6,878 bases of DNA. It comes from Dethiosulfatibacter sp. (GTDB lineage: Bacteria > Bacillota > Clostridia > Tissierellales > Dethiosulfatibacteraceae). The translations under genes were made by a program, and so were the position numbers. The notes beneath the pieces are model-generated. The model searched no databases. It was not told the origin of the DNA and saw only the letters and a list, made by a program, of their open reading frames with translations. Below, one piece after another: positions 1 through 6,386 of this stretch. The stretch spans positions 1-6,878 of the forward strand of contig JAUVAG010000062.1 in NCBI GenBank assembly GCA_030591825.1, in the 5' to 3' direction. Every line of letters starts with the position of its first letter. The stretch's first letter is position 1.

Positions 1-704
1 AGGGATTTCTGGAGGAAATGAGAATCATTAAAAACAACAAGGATATCGAAAACCTCAAGGAAGCATCAAGAAGAACGGATATGGTTATGGAAAGTATAAT
101 TAAGGAAATCAAACCAGGTATGACAGAGCTTGACATTGTAGAAAGAGTGGATAGTTTGTTTACTAAAAACAGTATGGTTATGGAATTCGCAATAGTTGCA
201 ACTGGACCAAATTCCGCATTGCCTCACCATGAAAGTGGAGACAGGAAAGTTCAAAACAAGGATATCGTTCTAATGGATATTGGAGGAAAATACAATGACG
301 TATATTCAGACATGACGAGAACAGTTTTCGTTGGTGGAGCAACTGAAAAGGAAATAGCGGTATACAATCTTGTCCTTGAAGCACAAATGAAAGGCATAGC
401 AAGTGTTGAAGCAGGTATTGAAGCAAGGAAAGTAGACAGCACTGCAAGAGATGTAATTGAAGAAAAGGGTTATGGTCAATATTTCACTACAAGACTTGGG
501 CATGGAATTGGATATTCCGTTCATGAAGGACCATATATAGTAGGTTACAATGACCTTGAACTTAGAGACGGAATGGCTTTTAGTATAGAACCTGGAATAT
601 ACATTAAGCGTGAATTTGGTGTAAGGATAGAAGACCTTGTTATTATTGAAGAAGGAAAGGGTAATTCTATAAATTTCGCCACCAAGGAATTAATAATCAT
701 ATAA
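1..704 (+). CDS. M24 family metallopeptidase, Xaa-Pro aminopeptidase type; 5' end outside the window
   Basis: This is the catalytic 'pita-bread' domain of a dinuclear-metal peptidase that removes an N-terminal residue preceding proline, probably in the cytosol. Counting from the Met at base 18 (228 residues), the five metal ligands are visible: D87 (MDIGG), D98 (SDMTRT), H162 (GHGIG), E191 (SIEPG) and E205 (VRIED). H169 (VHEGP) fits the second active-site histidine. The ATG at 18 is probably internal. The reading frame stays open to the left edge and reads GFLEE before the Met, matching the linker that precedes the 'lR-iKs-Ei' start of this domain in full-length family members. The GGAGG at 11-15 is only 2 bases from that ATG, too close for a normal ribosome binding site. 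Full-length homologues have about 350-360 residues, so roughly 125 N-terminal residues (creatinase-N domain) should lie upstream. The C-terminus is complete, with TAA at 702-704. Xaa-Pro dipeptidase (PepQ) is an alternative that the catalytic domain alone does not exclude. Confidence 0.9.
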   Translation, partial: GFLEEMRIIKNNKDIENLKEASRRTDMVMESIIKEIKPGMTELDIVERVDSLFTKNSMVMEFAIVATGPNSALPHHESGDRKVQNKDIVLMDIGGKYNDVYSDMTRTVFVGGATEKEIAVYNLVLEAQMKGIASVEAGIEARKVDSTARDVIEEKGYGQYFTTRLGHGIGYSVHEGPYIVGYNDLELRDGMAFSIEPGIYIKREFGVRIEDLVIIEEGKGNSINFATKELIII

Positions 705-727
705 ATATTAAATGATTATTAAATTTT
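690..727 (+). terminator. AT-rich hairpin at the end of the M24 gene, possible weak terminator
   Basis: A perfect 11-bp inverted repeat (TTAATAATCAT at 690-700, ATGATTATTAA at 712-722) brackets an 11-base loop and is followed by A and then TTTT at 724-727. The left arm contains the last codons and the stop overlaps its end. The stem has only one G-C pair in each arm, so it would be weak as an intrinsic terminator. It may only reflect AT-rich sequence, but its place between two transcription units fits. Confidence 0.3.
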
Positions 728-747
728 CATAATAATGCAAATTATAG

Positions 748-777
748 TGTATAGTGAATAAATATATATGGTATAAT
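748..777 (+). promoter_or_regulatory. Predicted sigma-A promoter of lepB-pepD, extended -10
   Basis: A perfect -10 TATAAT lies at 772-777 and is preceded by TGG at 769-771, forming an extended -10 (TGnTATAAT). The -35 is weak: TGTATA at 748-753, 3 of 6 matches, with an 18-base spacer, which is usual when the -10 is extended. Transcription would start near 784, leaving a leader of about 24 bases that holds only the ribosome binding site AGGAG at 796-800. Confidence 0.65.
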
Positions 778-807
778 TGTTTATAATTTTACACGAGGAG
801 TTGTTAT

Positions 808-1323
808 ATGAAGTCACTAAATTATTTCATAAAGGAATGTATAATTCCTATAATTGTAGCTCTATTGATAGTGGTGTTTTTGAATAAATTTATTTTTATT
901 CTTGTTACAGTTCCGACAGGTTCCATGGAAACAACAATTATGCCCGGTGACAAGCTCTACGTCACCAAAATATACAACGAAGAAAAGTTTGAGAGAGGAG
1001 ACATTATAGTCTTTTATTCAGATGAACTTGAAAAGGTCCTTGTCAAAAGACTTATGGGATTTCCTGGAGAGGAGGTCTTTATTGATGAAAATGGCATAGT
1101 CCATGTAAATGGAGAAGAGATTGATGAGCTATATGCAAAAAATACCAGTCAAAATCCGCAGGTTTTCAATGTCACTGAAAAATCATACTTTTTTATGGGA
1201 GACAACAGGCCTAATTCACTTGATGCTAGAGCCTGGGATAATCCATATATTTCAGAAGACGATATTATGGGAGTAGCAATGTTTAGGTTTTTCCCATTTA
1301 GCAGAGTAGGACGAATTGAATAG
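808..1323 (+). CDS. lepB: Signal peptidase I (S26 family)
   Basis: A membrane-bound serine/lysine protease that cuts signal peptides from secreted proteins on the outer face of the cytoplasmic membrane. The 171-residue protein has one N-terminal membrane anchor (about residues 11-34), followed at once by the catalytic serine box PTGSM with S39. The general-base lysine is K80 in VLVKRLMGFPGE. The C-terminal box GDNRPNSLDAR (131-141) keeps the residues equivalent to E. coli S278, D280 and R282 (S137, D139, R141). A serine usually found between the last two is alanine here. Length and a single anchor are typical of Gram-positive (SipS-like) enzymes and unlike the longer two-anchor enzymes of E. 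coli. AGGAG at 796-800 sits 7 bases before the ATG. It is the first gene of a unit with pepD, whose ribosome binding site overlaps this gene's TAG stop. It looks complete and functional. Confidence 0.95.
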   Translation: MKSLNYFIKECIIPIIVALLIVVFLNKFIFILVTVPTGSMETTIMPGDKLYVTKIYNEEKFERGDIIVFYSDELEKVLVKRLMGFPGEEVFIDENGIVHVNGEEIDELYAKNTSQNPQVFNVTEKSYFFMGDNRPNSLDARAWDNPYISEDDIMGVAMFRFFPFSRVGRIE

Positions 1324-1332
1324 GAGAAGAAT

Positions 1333-2772
1333 ATGAGTAGATTATGGGAAGGCTGCAAGCCAGAAAGAGTTTTATATTATTTTGAGGAAATTTCTAAAAT
1401 CCCTAGATGTTCCGGGAAGGAAAAGCAGGTTAGTGATTATTTGGTGAACTGGGCTAAATCCAAAAATCTTAAGGTGTATCAGGATCAGTATCACAATGTT
1501 GTAATATACAAGGATGGTACAAAAGGGTATGAAAATGCTCCAAAGGTAGTCTTGCAAGGGCATATGGACATGGTATGTGAAAAGAATGAAGACACTGTTC
1601 ATGATTTTGACAAGGATCCAATAAAACTTTTTATAAAAGACGACTATATTCATGCTGAAGGAACCACTTTAGGCGCAGACAACGGCATAGCTGTAGCAAT
1701 GAATCTGACTATATTGGAATCTGACGATATTCCACATCCTCCAATTGAAGTTCTTATTACATCAGATGAGGAAACTGGAATGACTGGAGCAATGAATATT
1801 GATCCATCTGTAATCGAAGGTAGAATTCTTCTTAATCTTGACAGTGAAGGAGAGGGAATATTTACGTCAGGATGTGCCGGTGGCGGAAGAATAAATTTCG
1901 TATCTGAAATAGAAAGAAAAGAAAGCAAGTATTCAAAAAAATACAGGATAAGCATTAAAGGTCTAATGGGGGGGCATTCTGGTGTCGAAATCCACCTTGA
2001 CAGGGCTAATGCCAGCAAACTTATGGGCAGATTATTGTACAAGCTAAAAAATATTACAGATCTTGAAAATGTTCAAGGTGGATCTGCAGATAACGCAATT
2101 CCTCGCGAAGCCTTTGCTGTAGTAACAGCAGATGATTTAGGGAAAGTTAAGTCAATTGTTGAAAATTTGGAAAAAACCTTTAAGAATGAGTATGCTTTTT
2201 CAGACGTTGGAATCAGTATTGAAATTCAGGAACTGATTGAAGAAATCGGTGAAGTGTTCTCTGATGAATTTTTTGATAGATATCTTAAGCTAATAAATCT
2301 TATTCCATATGGCCCCTTAAAGATTAACAGGGATATAGATCTTGTAATCCAGTCCAACAATCCTGGAGTAGTCAAGGTTGAGGATGATGTATTAAGAATA
2401 AAATGTGCCGTTAGAAGCTCAATAGAATCGTTAAGTGAGGATTTCTGTGAGCAGATGATTCAGCTTGGCGAAGCAACAGGCTTTAAAGTTGAAAAAAAGG
2501 CATTCTACCCTGGATGGGAGTACGCAAAGGAGTCATATATAAGAGACTTGTGTTCAATTGTTTACAAGGAAGAATATGGAACTGAGGCTGAGGTTATGGC
2601 CATTCATGCAGGACTGGAATGCGGTTTCTTCATTGAGAAGATTCCAGAAATGGATGCGGTATCTTTTGGACCTGAAATGTATGACATTCATACACCTGGC
2701 GAGCATCTCAGCATTTCATCTACAGAGAGGACATTCAATCTTTTAAAGAGTATTCTGAAGAAAATTAAATAG
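1333..2772 (+). CDS. pepD: Aminoacyl-histidine dipeptidase (Xaa-His dipeptidase, M20 family)
   Basis: A cytosolic dinuclear zinc dipeptidase of the PepD/carnosinase-like branch of M20 that splits dipeptides, including Xaa-His, to free amino acids. At 479 residues it has the usual family length. Expected active-site residues are all present: metal ligands H77 (LQGHMDM), bridging D116 (LGADNG), E147 beside the catalytic base E146 (TSDEETG), D170 (LNLDSE) and H453 (DIHTPGEH). D79 fits the residue that orients the base. The GGHSG motif (213-217) lies at the start of the inserted lid/dimerisation domain (about 205-385), with the catalytic domain on both sides. AGGAG at 1322-1326 is 6 bases from the ATG and overlaps the lepB stop, so translation is probably coupled to lepB. 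The gene ends before a strong terminator. With the M24 peptidase upstream it would complete peptide use. The exact dipeptide range cannot be read from sequence. Confidence 0.95.
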   Translation: MSRLWEGCKPERVLYYFEEISKIPRCSGKEKQVSDYLVNWAKSKNLKVYQDQYHNVVIYKDGTKGYENAPKVVLQGHMDMVCEKNEDTVHDFDKDPIKLFIKDDYIHAEGTTLGADNGIAVAMNLTILESDDIPHPPIEVLITSDEETGMTGAMNIDPSVIEGRILLNLDSEGEGIFTSGCAGGGRINFVSEIERKESKYSKKYRISIKGLMGGHSGVEIHLDRANASKLMGRLLYKLKNITDLENVQGGSADNAIPREAFAVVTADDLGKVKSIVENLEKTFKNEYAFSDVGISIEIQELIEEIGEVFSDEFFDRYLKLINLIPYGPLKINRDIDLVIQSNNPGVVKVEDDVLRIKCAVRSSIESLSEDFCEQMIQLGEATGFKVEKKAFYPGWEYAKESYIRDLCSIVYKEEYGTEAEVMAIHAGLECGFFIEKIPEMDAVSFGPEMYDIHTPGEHLSISSTERTFNLLKSILKKIK

Positions 2773-2790
2773 CATAAAGTTGTTGATAGT

Positions 2791-2823
2791 GGAGTCATAT
2801 ATGAAAAGTGTATGACTCCTTTT
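2791..2823 (+). terminator. Intrinsic terminator after pepD
   Basis: GGAGTCATA at 2791-2799 pairs perfectly with TATGACTCC at 2811-2819. The stem can extend inward through T-G, A-T and T-G pairs to a GAAAA loop (2803-2807), and it is followed at once by TTTT (2820-2823). It starts 18 bases after the pepD stop. The opposite strand has no T-run after the stem, so it works in the + direction only. It separates the lepB-pepD unit from the helicase unit. Confidence 0.85.
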
Positions 2824-2842
2824 AAATTAATATAAATAATTC

Positions 2843-2870
2843 TTGCTTATTATTTAGTTAATGATATAAT
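2843..2870 (+). promoter_or_regulatory. Predicted sigma-A promoter of the helicase unit, extended -10
   Basis: A perfect TATAAT at 2865-2870 is preceded by TGA (2862-2864), so it is an extended -10. The -35 candidate is TTGCTT at 2843-2848 with a 16-base spacer. A start near 2877 leaves a leader of only about 23 bases, too short for the long structured leader seen in some cold-shock helicase mRNAs. Confidence 0.65.
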
Positions 2871-2899
2871 GGTACGATTAAACAAAAAAGGATGAGATA

Positions 2900-4525
2900 A
2901 TGTTAATACAAGAATTACAAGTAAAAAAAGAATTAATTAAAGGTTTAGAAGACATGGGGTTTGAAAGATTAACTCCGATACAGATAGAAGTTATGGGACC
3001 AATAAGTGAAGGCAAGGATGTAATAGGCCAGGCTCATACAGGTACTGGAAAAACAGCAGCTTTTGCCATTCCAGTAGTAAACAATATAGATACAAGCATA
3101 AACAAGCCGCAGTGCTTGGTTCTTTGCCCTACAAGAGAACTGGCAGTACAGGTGAAAAAGGAAATCAAAAACATAACTGCACATATGAACATAAGATCCA
3201 CTGCTGTGTATGGTGGTGCTCCTGTTGTTGACCAAATAAAGAAAATCAGAAGGGGAAGCCATATAATAGTTGGTACTCCGGGAAGAACAATAGATTTAAT
3301 TAGAAGAAAGGTAATATCATTTAGCAATATCAAGACTGTAATACTTGATGAGGCAGATGAAATGCTGAAAATGGGTTTCAGAGAGGATATCGAGACAATC
3401 CTTGAAAGTGCCAATGAAGACATACAGATGCTTTTCTTCTCGGCAACAATACCCAAGGAAGTAAGAAACCTTAAGAATAAATATCAAAATGATCCTATTT
3501 TCATAAAAACTGTTACAGATGAAGTGACATCAAGTACAATCAACCAAAGTTATTATATAGTTAAACATTCAAAGAAGGTTGAAGCATTGGAAAGGATTCT
3601 GAGTATTTACTCTCCAAAGCTGGCACTTGTTTTCTGCAATACCAAGCGAATGGTTGACGAAGTAGCTGGGCAGATGATGGAAAAGGGATACAACTGTGAT
3701 AAAATCCATGGAGATATAAAGCAGACTACGAGAATGGATGTTCTAAGCAAGTTCAACAAGGGCGTCATAGACGTGCTTATTGCTACTGATGTTGCGGCAA
3801 GAGGCTTGGATATAAAGAATGTTGAAGCTGTAATAAATTATGACGTACCTGAAAAAGAGGACTATTATGTTCACAGGGTAGGACGTACTGGTAGGGCTGG
3901 AAAACAGGGTTATTCCTTTACTCTTTCATCATACAGAGATCTTGAAAGAATTAAAAGTATTGAAAGATACACAAAAAAGGAAATAAGAAAGAGAAATATT
4001 CCTACTGCAGAGAGAGTTCTTGATGTAAAAAAAGAAAAACTTGTAAATACAGTTTTAGATTACATAAATAACGAAGATTTGACGGAAGTTGATGGATTGC
4101 TAGGAATGCTTAATGAAGCTGAAATAAATATGGAAGATGCTGTAAAGGCACTTATCATGATGAATAACAACTTCAAAGCGGCTGCTTATGAAGAAGACCT
4201 CAATGATGAATTTAGAAAGAAATCTTCTAATTCAAAAGGAAAAGGAAAAGGTAAAGGTAAGAGAAATCAGTCAAACCCTGATGATTACGATAGATATTAT
4301 ATACAAGTCGGCAAGAAGGATAAAGCTAGAGAAAGTGATATTCTTGGAGCAGTAGCTGGAGAATGCAAGATTTCATCAGCTGAGGTAGGTAAAATTGATA
4401 TTTATGAGACTTTTTCATTCTTTAATGTAGTGACGGCTGAAAGAAAAAATATACTTGAAAAAATGAAAAATGTTAAGATAAAAGGAAGAAGCGTTAGCGC
4501 TGAGCTGACAAGAAAAAGAAAATAG
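2900..4525 (+). CDS. DEAD-box ATP-dependent RNA helicase with C-terminal DbpA-type RNA-binding domain
   Basis: An ATP-driven RNA helicase that probably remodels ribosomal RNA during 50S assembly or structured mRNA. All core motifs are present in the 541 residues: Q motif (F21, TPIQ 25-28), Walker A AHTGTGKT (45-52), PTREL (77-81), TPGR (126-129), DEAD (150-153), SAT (181-183), VFCNT (244-248), ATDVAARGLD (295-304) and HRVGRTGRAG (325-334). After a helical region (about 375-430) comes a Lys/Gly linker with four KG repeats (446-454). Then comes an RRM-like DbpA domain (about 463-540, opening RYYIQVGKKD), which in B. subtilis DeaD/YxiN and E. coli DbpA recognises 23S rRNA hairpin 92. AGGA at 2889-2892 lies 7 bases before the ATG. 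It leads a three-gene unit and its TAG is 11 bases before the HAD gene. Possible names are deaD, dbpA or cshA. I leave the symbol blank because the domain layout does not separate them. Confidence 0.95.
   Translation: MLIQELQVKKELIKGLEDMGFERLTPIQIEVMGPISEGKDVIGQAHTGTGKTAAFAIPVVNNIDTSINKPQCLVLCPTRELAVQVKKEIKNITAHMNIRSTAVYGGAPVVDQIKKIRRGSHIIVGTPGRTIDLIRRKVISFSNIKTVILDEADEMLKMGFREDIETILESANEDIQMLFFSATIPKEVRNLKNKYQNDPIFIKTVTDEVTSSTINQSYYIVKHSKKVEALERILSIYSPKLALVFCNTKRMVDEVAGQMMEKGYNCDKIHGDIKQTTRMDVLSKFNKGVIDVLIATDVAARGLDIKNVEAVINYDVPEKEDYYVHRVGRTGRAGKQGYSFTLSSYRDLERIKSIERYTKKEIRKRNIPTAERVLDVKKEKLVNTVLDYINNEDLTEVDGLLGMLNEAEINMEDAVKALIMMNNNFKAAAYEEDLNDEFRKKSSNSKGKGKGKGKRNQSNPDDYDRYYIQVGKKDKARESDILGAVAGECKISSAEVGKIDIYETFSFFNVVTAERKNILEKMKNVKIKGRSVSAELTRKRK
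4235..4261 (+). repeat. In-frame AAAGGA/T hexamer repeat coding a Lys-Gly linker
   Basis: Four tandem hexamers (AAAGGA twice, then AAAGGT twice) plus AAG encode alternating Lys-Gly at residues 446-454 of the helicase. The tract sits in the flexible linker between the helicase core and the RNA-binding domain. Gain or loss of a unit would keep the frame and only change linker length and charge. Confidence 0.85.
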
Positions 4526-4536
4526 CCGGTGATAAT

Positions 4537-5376
4537 ATGAAATTTGAATTGATTGCCCTGGATCTGGACGGAACACTTCTGAATAGAGAAAAGAAAATTG
4601 ATTTAAGAACAGCTGATTATTTAAAAAAACTTAAAAACAGTAGTATTGAAATAGTAATAGCAACTGGAAGGAGTCATTTCGATGCAATCAAGTTGACAGA
4701 AAACCTTGATTTTGAGTTTGATATCATATCAAACAACGGTTCTGTTACAAGGAATAGATTGAATCATGTACGTATTGATTTCAACTATATCAAAAATGAT
4801 GATTTCCAGAAGCTAGTTGAAAAATCAAGAGAATATGATTTGCATCCAATTGTCTATGTAGATAAGTTTGAGGATGATTTCGACATAGTCATAGAACACA
4901 AACATGATTTTTCAGCATACAACGGGTACATGTGTAAGTCTGAAAGAAGATTCAGAAGAATGAACTTCAGAGAATACTGTGATGACGACATTCTCTCGGT
5001 CTGCTATACAGGCGATCTACATGACTTGAACAATCTAAGAGATAAAATTGTTGACCTTTATCCTTCAAAATACAATACTGTTACATCTATAAACCTGAGC
5101 ATCAATGCACTTCTTGAATTTCTTGACGTAAGAGGATGCAAGTGGGAAGCTTTAAAAAGCTACTGCGAGTATAAGGATATAGACAGATACAATGTTGTGT
5201 CTTTTGGTGATGATAACAATGATTTGGAAATGATAATGAATTCAGGTCTGGGTATTGTAATGTCAAACGGCACTCAGGTGCTAAAGGACAATGGAGACTT
5301 GATTTCTGAATTTGACAATGATAATGGTGGAGTGTATTTTGAGCTTGCCAAATTGTTTGGAGAAATGAATGGATAG
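4537..5376 (+). CDS. HAD superfamily phosphatase, Cof type (IIB)
   Basis: A cytosolic Mg-dependent phosphatase that works through an aspartyl-phosphate. In the 279 residues, motif I is LDLDGTLL with nucleophile D9 and acid/base D11. Motif II is T43 in ATGRS, motif III is K202 in the segment GCKWEAL, and motif IV is GDDNNDLEM (224-232) with D225 and D229 as metal ligands. SNNG (65-68) is also typical of Cof proteins. The C2 cap domain lies between motifs II and III (about 85-190), and it sets the substrate, so sugar phosphates, nucleotides or FMN-like compounds are all possible. Motif III usually has Lys-Gly; here the glycine is tryptophan. Its start is supported by GGTGAT at 4528-4533, a match to the other part of the anti-Shine-Dalgarno sequence, only 3 bases before the ATG. 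It is probably read on the helicase transcript and overlaps the next gene by 8 bases. Confidence 0.92.
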   Translation: MKFELIALDLDGTLLNREKKIDLRTADYLKKLKNSSIEIVIATGRSHFDAIKLTENLDFEFDIISNNGSVTRNRLNHVRIDFNYIKNDDFQKLVEKSREYDLHPIVYVDKFEDDFDIVIEHKHDFSAYNGYMCKSERRFRRMNFREYCDDDILSVCYTGDLHDLNNLRDKIVDLYPSKYNTVTSINLSINALLEFLDVRGCKWEALKSYCEYKDIDRYNVVSFGDDNNDLEMIMNSGLGIVMSNGTQVLKDNGDLISEFDNDNGGVYFELAKLFGEMNG

Positions 5377-6319
5377 GATATACTATGAGTATTCTGAATA
5401 CCTTAAAAATAAATATGGATGCAAGGTGTACAAGCTTCCTGTAAACATTCCAGTCACTTGTCCCAACAGAGACGGCCTTCTTGGAACAGGAGGCTGTATT
5501 TTTTGTGGAGAAGTTGGTGCTGGGTTTGAAATGCATGAAAGCAGCATGACTATTAAAAGTCAACTGGAAAAGAACAAGGAGTATATAGGAAAGAAGTACA
5601 AGGCTGAAAAATTCATTGCTTATTTTCAAAACTACAGCAACACATATTTGAGTGTTGAGAAATTAAAAGAAAATATAGAAGCTGCGTTGATTGAAGATAT
5701 TGCAGGCATTTCTATATCGACGAGACCTGACTGTATAAGTGAAGAACAGCTTGAGATGCTTTCTGAAATGAGAGATAGGGAAAATATTGACATTGAAATT
5801 GAGCTAGGTCTTCAAACCTGCAATCACAAAACCTTAAAAAAGATAAATAGGGGACATACACTGGCTGAATTTATTGATGCTGTTCTTATGATCAGAAAAT
5901 ATGGATTTGAAGTATGTGCTCATATCATATTGAATCTTCCGTGGGACGATATGGAGGATGTTATTGAAAATGCCAAGATATTGTCAGCTCTAAAGATAAA
6001 ATTTGTCAAGGTTCATTCCTTGTATATATTGAGAAATACGATTCTTGGTGAAATGTATAAAAATGGTGAAATTAATATGATAGAAAAAGACGAATATTTG
6101 GAAAGACTTGAAGTTTTTTTATTATACCTTTCACCGGATATTGTTGTTCAAAGACTTTTTGGAAGGGCGCCTAAGGAGGAAACACTTTTCTCGAACTGGA
6201 GTACTTCCTGGAGAAAATTAAAAGATGAATTAATATTAAAAATGAAAGACAATAATTCGTATCAGGGTAAACTTTGCGATTATCTTGGTGGTAAAGCTTT
6301 AAATATGAAAAAAAATTAA
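5369..6319 (+). CDS. Radical SAM protein, YtqA/YhcC family (TIGR01212-like)
   Basis: An iron-sulfur enzyme that cleaves S-adenosylmethionine to start radical chemistry. Its 316 residues carry the family's cluster motif TCPNRDG...GGCIFC, where C31, C43 and C46 form C-x11-C-x2-C. Other family marks are YFQNYSNT (85-92), STRPDC (117-122), ELGLQT (145-150) and QRLFG (261-265). The stretch after the third cysteine (GEVGAG) resembles the Gram-positive YtqA branch more than E. coli YhcC. From memory, B. subtilis YtqA (proposed name MnmL) has been tied to making mnm5s2U at the tRNA wobble position, upstream of the methyltransferase MnmM/YtqB. No MnmM gene is in this window, so the role is by homology only. 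The start overlaps the HAD gene by 8 bases, with GGAG at 5359-5362 inside that gene, 6 bases upstream, so translation is likely coupled. I see no convincing terminator after it. Confidence 0.9.
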   Translation: MDRIYYEYSEYLKNKYGCKVYKLPVNIPVTCPNRDGLLGTGGCIFCGEVGAGFEMHESSMTIKSQLEKNKEYIGKKYKAEKFIAYFQNYSNTYLSVEKLKENIEAALIEDIAGISISTRPDCISEEQLEMLSEMRDRENIDIEIELGLQTCNHKTLKKINRGHTLAEFIDAVLMIRKYGFEVCAHIILNLPWDDMEDVIENAKILSALKIKFVKVHSLYILRNTILGEMYKNGEINMIEKDEYLERLEVFLLYLSPDIVVQRLFGRAPKEETLFSNWSTSWRKLKDELILKMKDNNSYQGKLCDYLGGKALNMKKN

Positions 6320-6331
6320 CCTGCTTACGCA

Positions 6332-6360
6332 TAGAAAACCCTTTCCATTTGTGCTATAAT
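6332..6360 (+). promoter_or_regulatory. Predicted sigma-A promoter of the P-loop gene, extended -10
   Basis: TATAAT at 6355-6360 is preceded by TGC (6352-6354), an extended -10. TAGAAA at 6332-6337 matches 4 of 6 bases of a -35, with an ideal 17-base spacer. Transcription would start near 6367, leaving a leader of about 20 bases. This suggests the small gene has its own transcript, although read-through from the radical SAM gene is also possible. Confidence 0.7.
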
Positions 6361-6373
6361 AATAAAAAACAAT

Positions 6374-6378
6374 GGAGG
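6374..6378 (+). promoter_or_regulatory. Ribosome binding site that fixes the P-loop gene start
   Basis: GGAGG lies 8 bases before the ATG at 6387. An upstream in-frame ATG at 6372 overlaps this site, has no ribosome binding site of its own, and would sit only about 5 bases from the predicted transcript end. The start at 6387 is therefore preferred. Confidence 0.85.
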
Positions 6379-6386
6379 CGGTTAAA

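Noticed and set aside
18..20. ATG at 18 with GGAGG at 11-15 as the true start of the M24 gene
   Set aside because: Only 2 bases separate the GGAGG from the ATG, the frame is open further upstream, and the residues before it fit the family's inter-domain linker.
782..787. Second TATAAT as the lepB promoter -10
   Set aside because: Transcription would start at about 794, at the ribosome binding site itself, and there is no TG extension; the copy at 772-777 is better placed.
705..807. Riboswitch, T-box or tRNA in the gap before lepB
   Set aside because: Only a simple promoter and AT-rich hairpin are present; no conserved aptamer or cloverleaf pattern. The other two gaps are likewise too short.
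1650..2042. Long open frame on the - strand inside pepD
   Set aside because: It lies wholly antisense to a well-supported gene, has no ribosome binding site, and its product is a low-complexity, Ile/Leu/Ser-rich shadow. The same applies to the - strand frames at 3034-3456 and 5102-5629.
6372..6374. Upstream in-frame ATG as the start of the P-loop gene
   Set aside because: It overlaps the GGAGG that serves the ATG at 6387, has no site of its own, and the Walker A motif would start unusually late for this fold.
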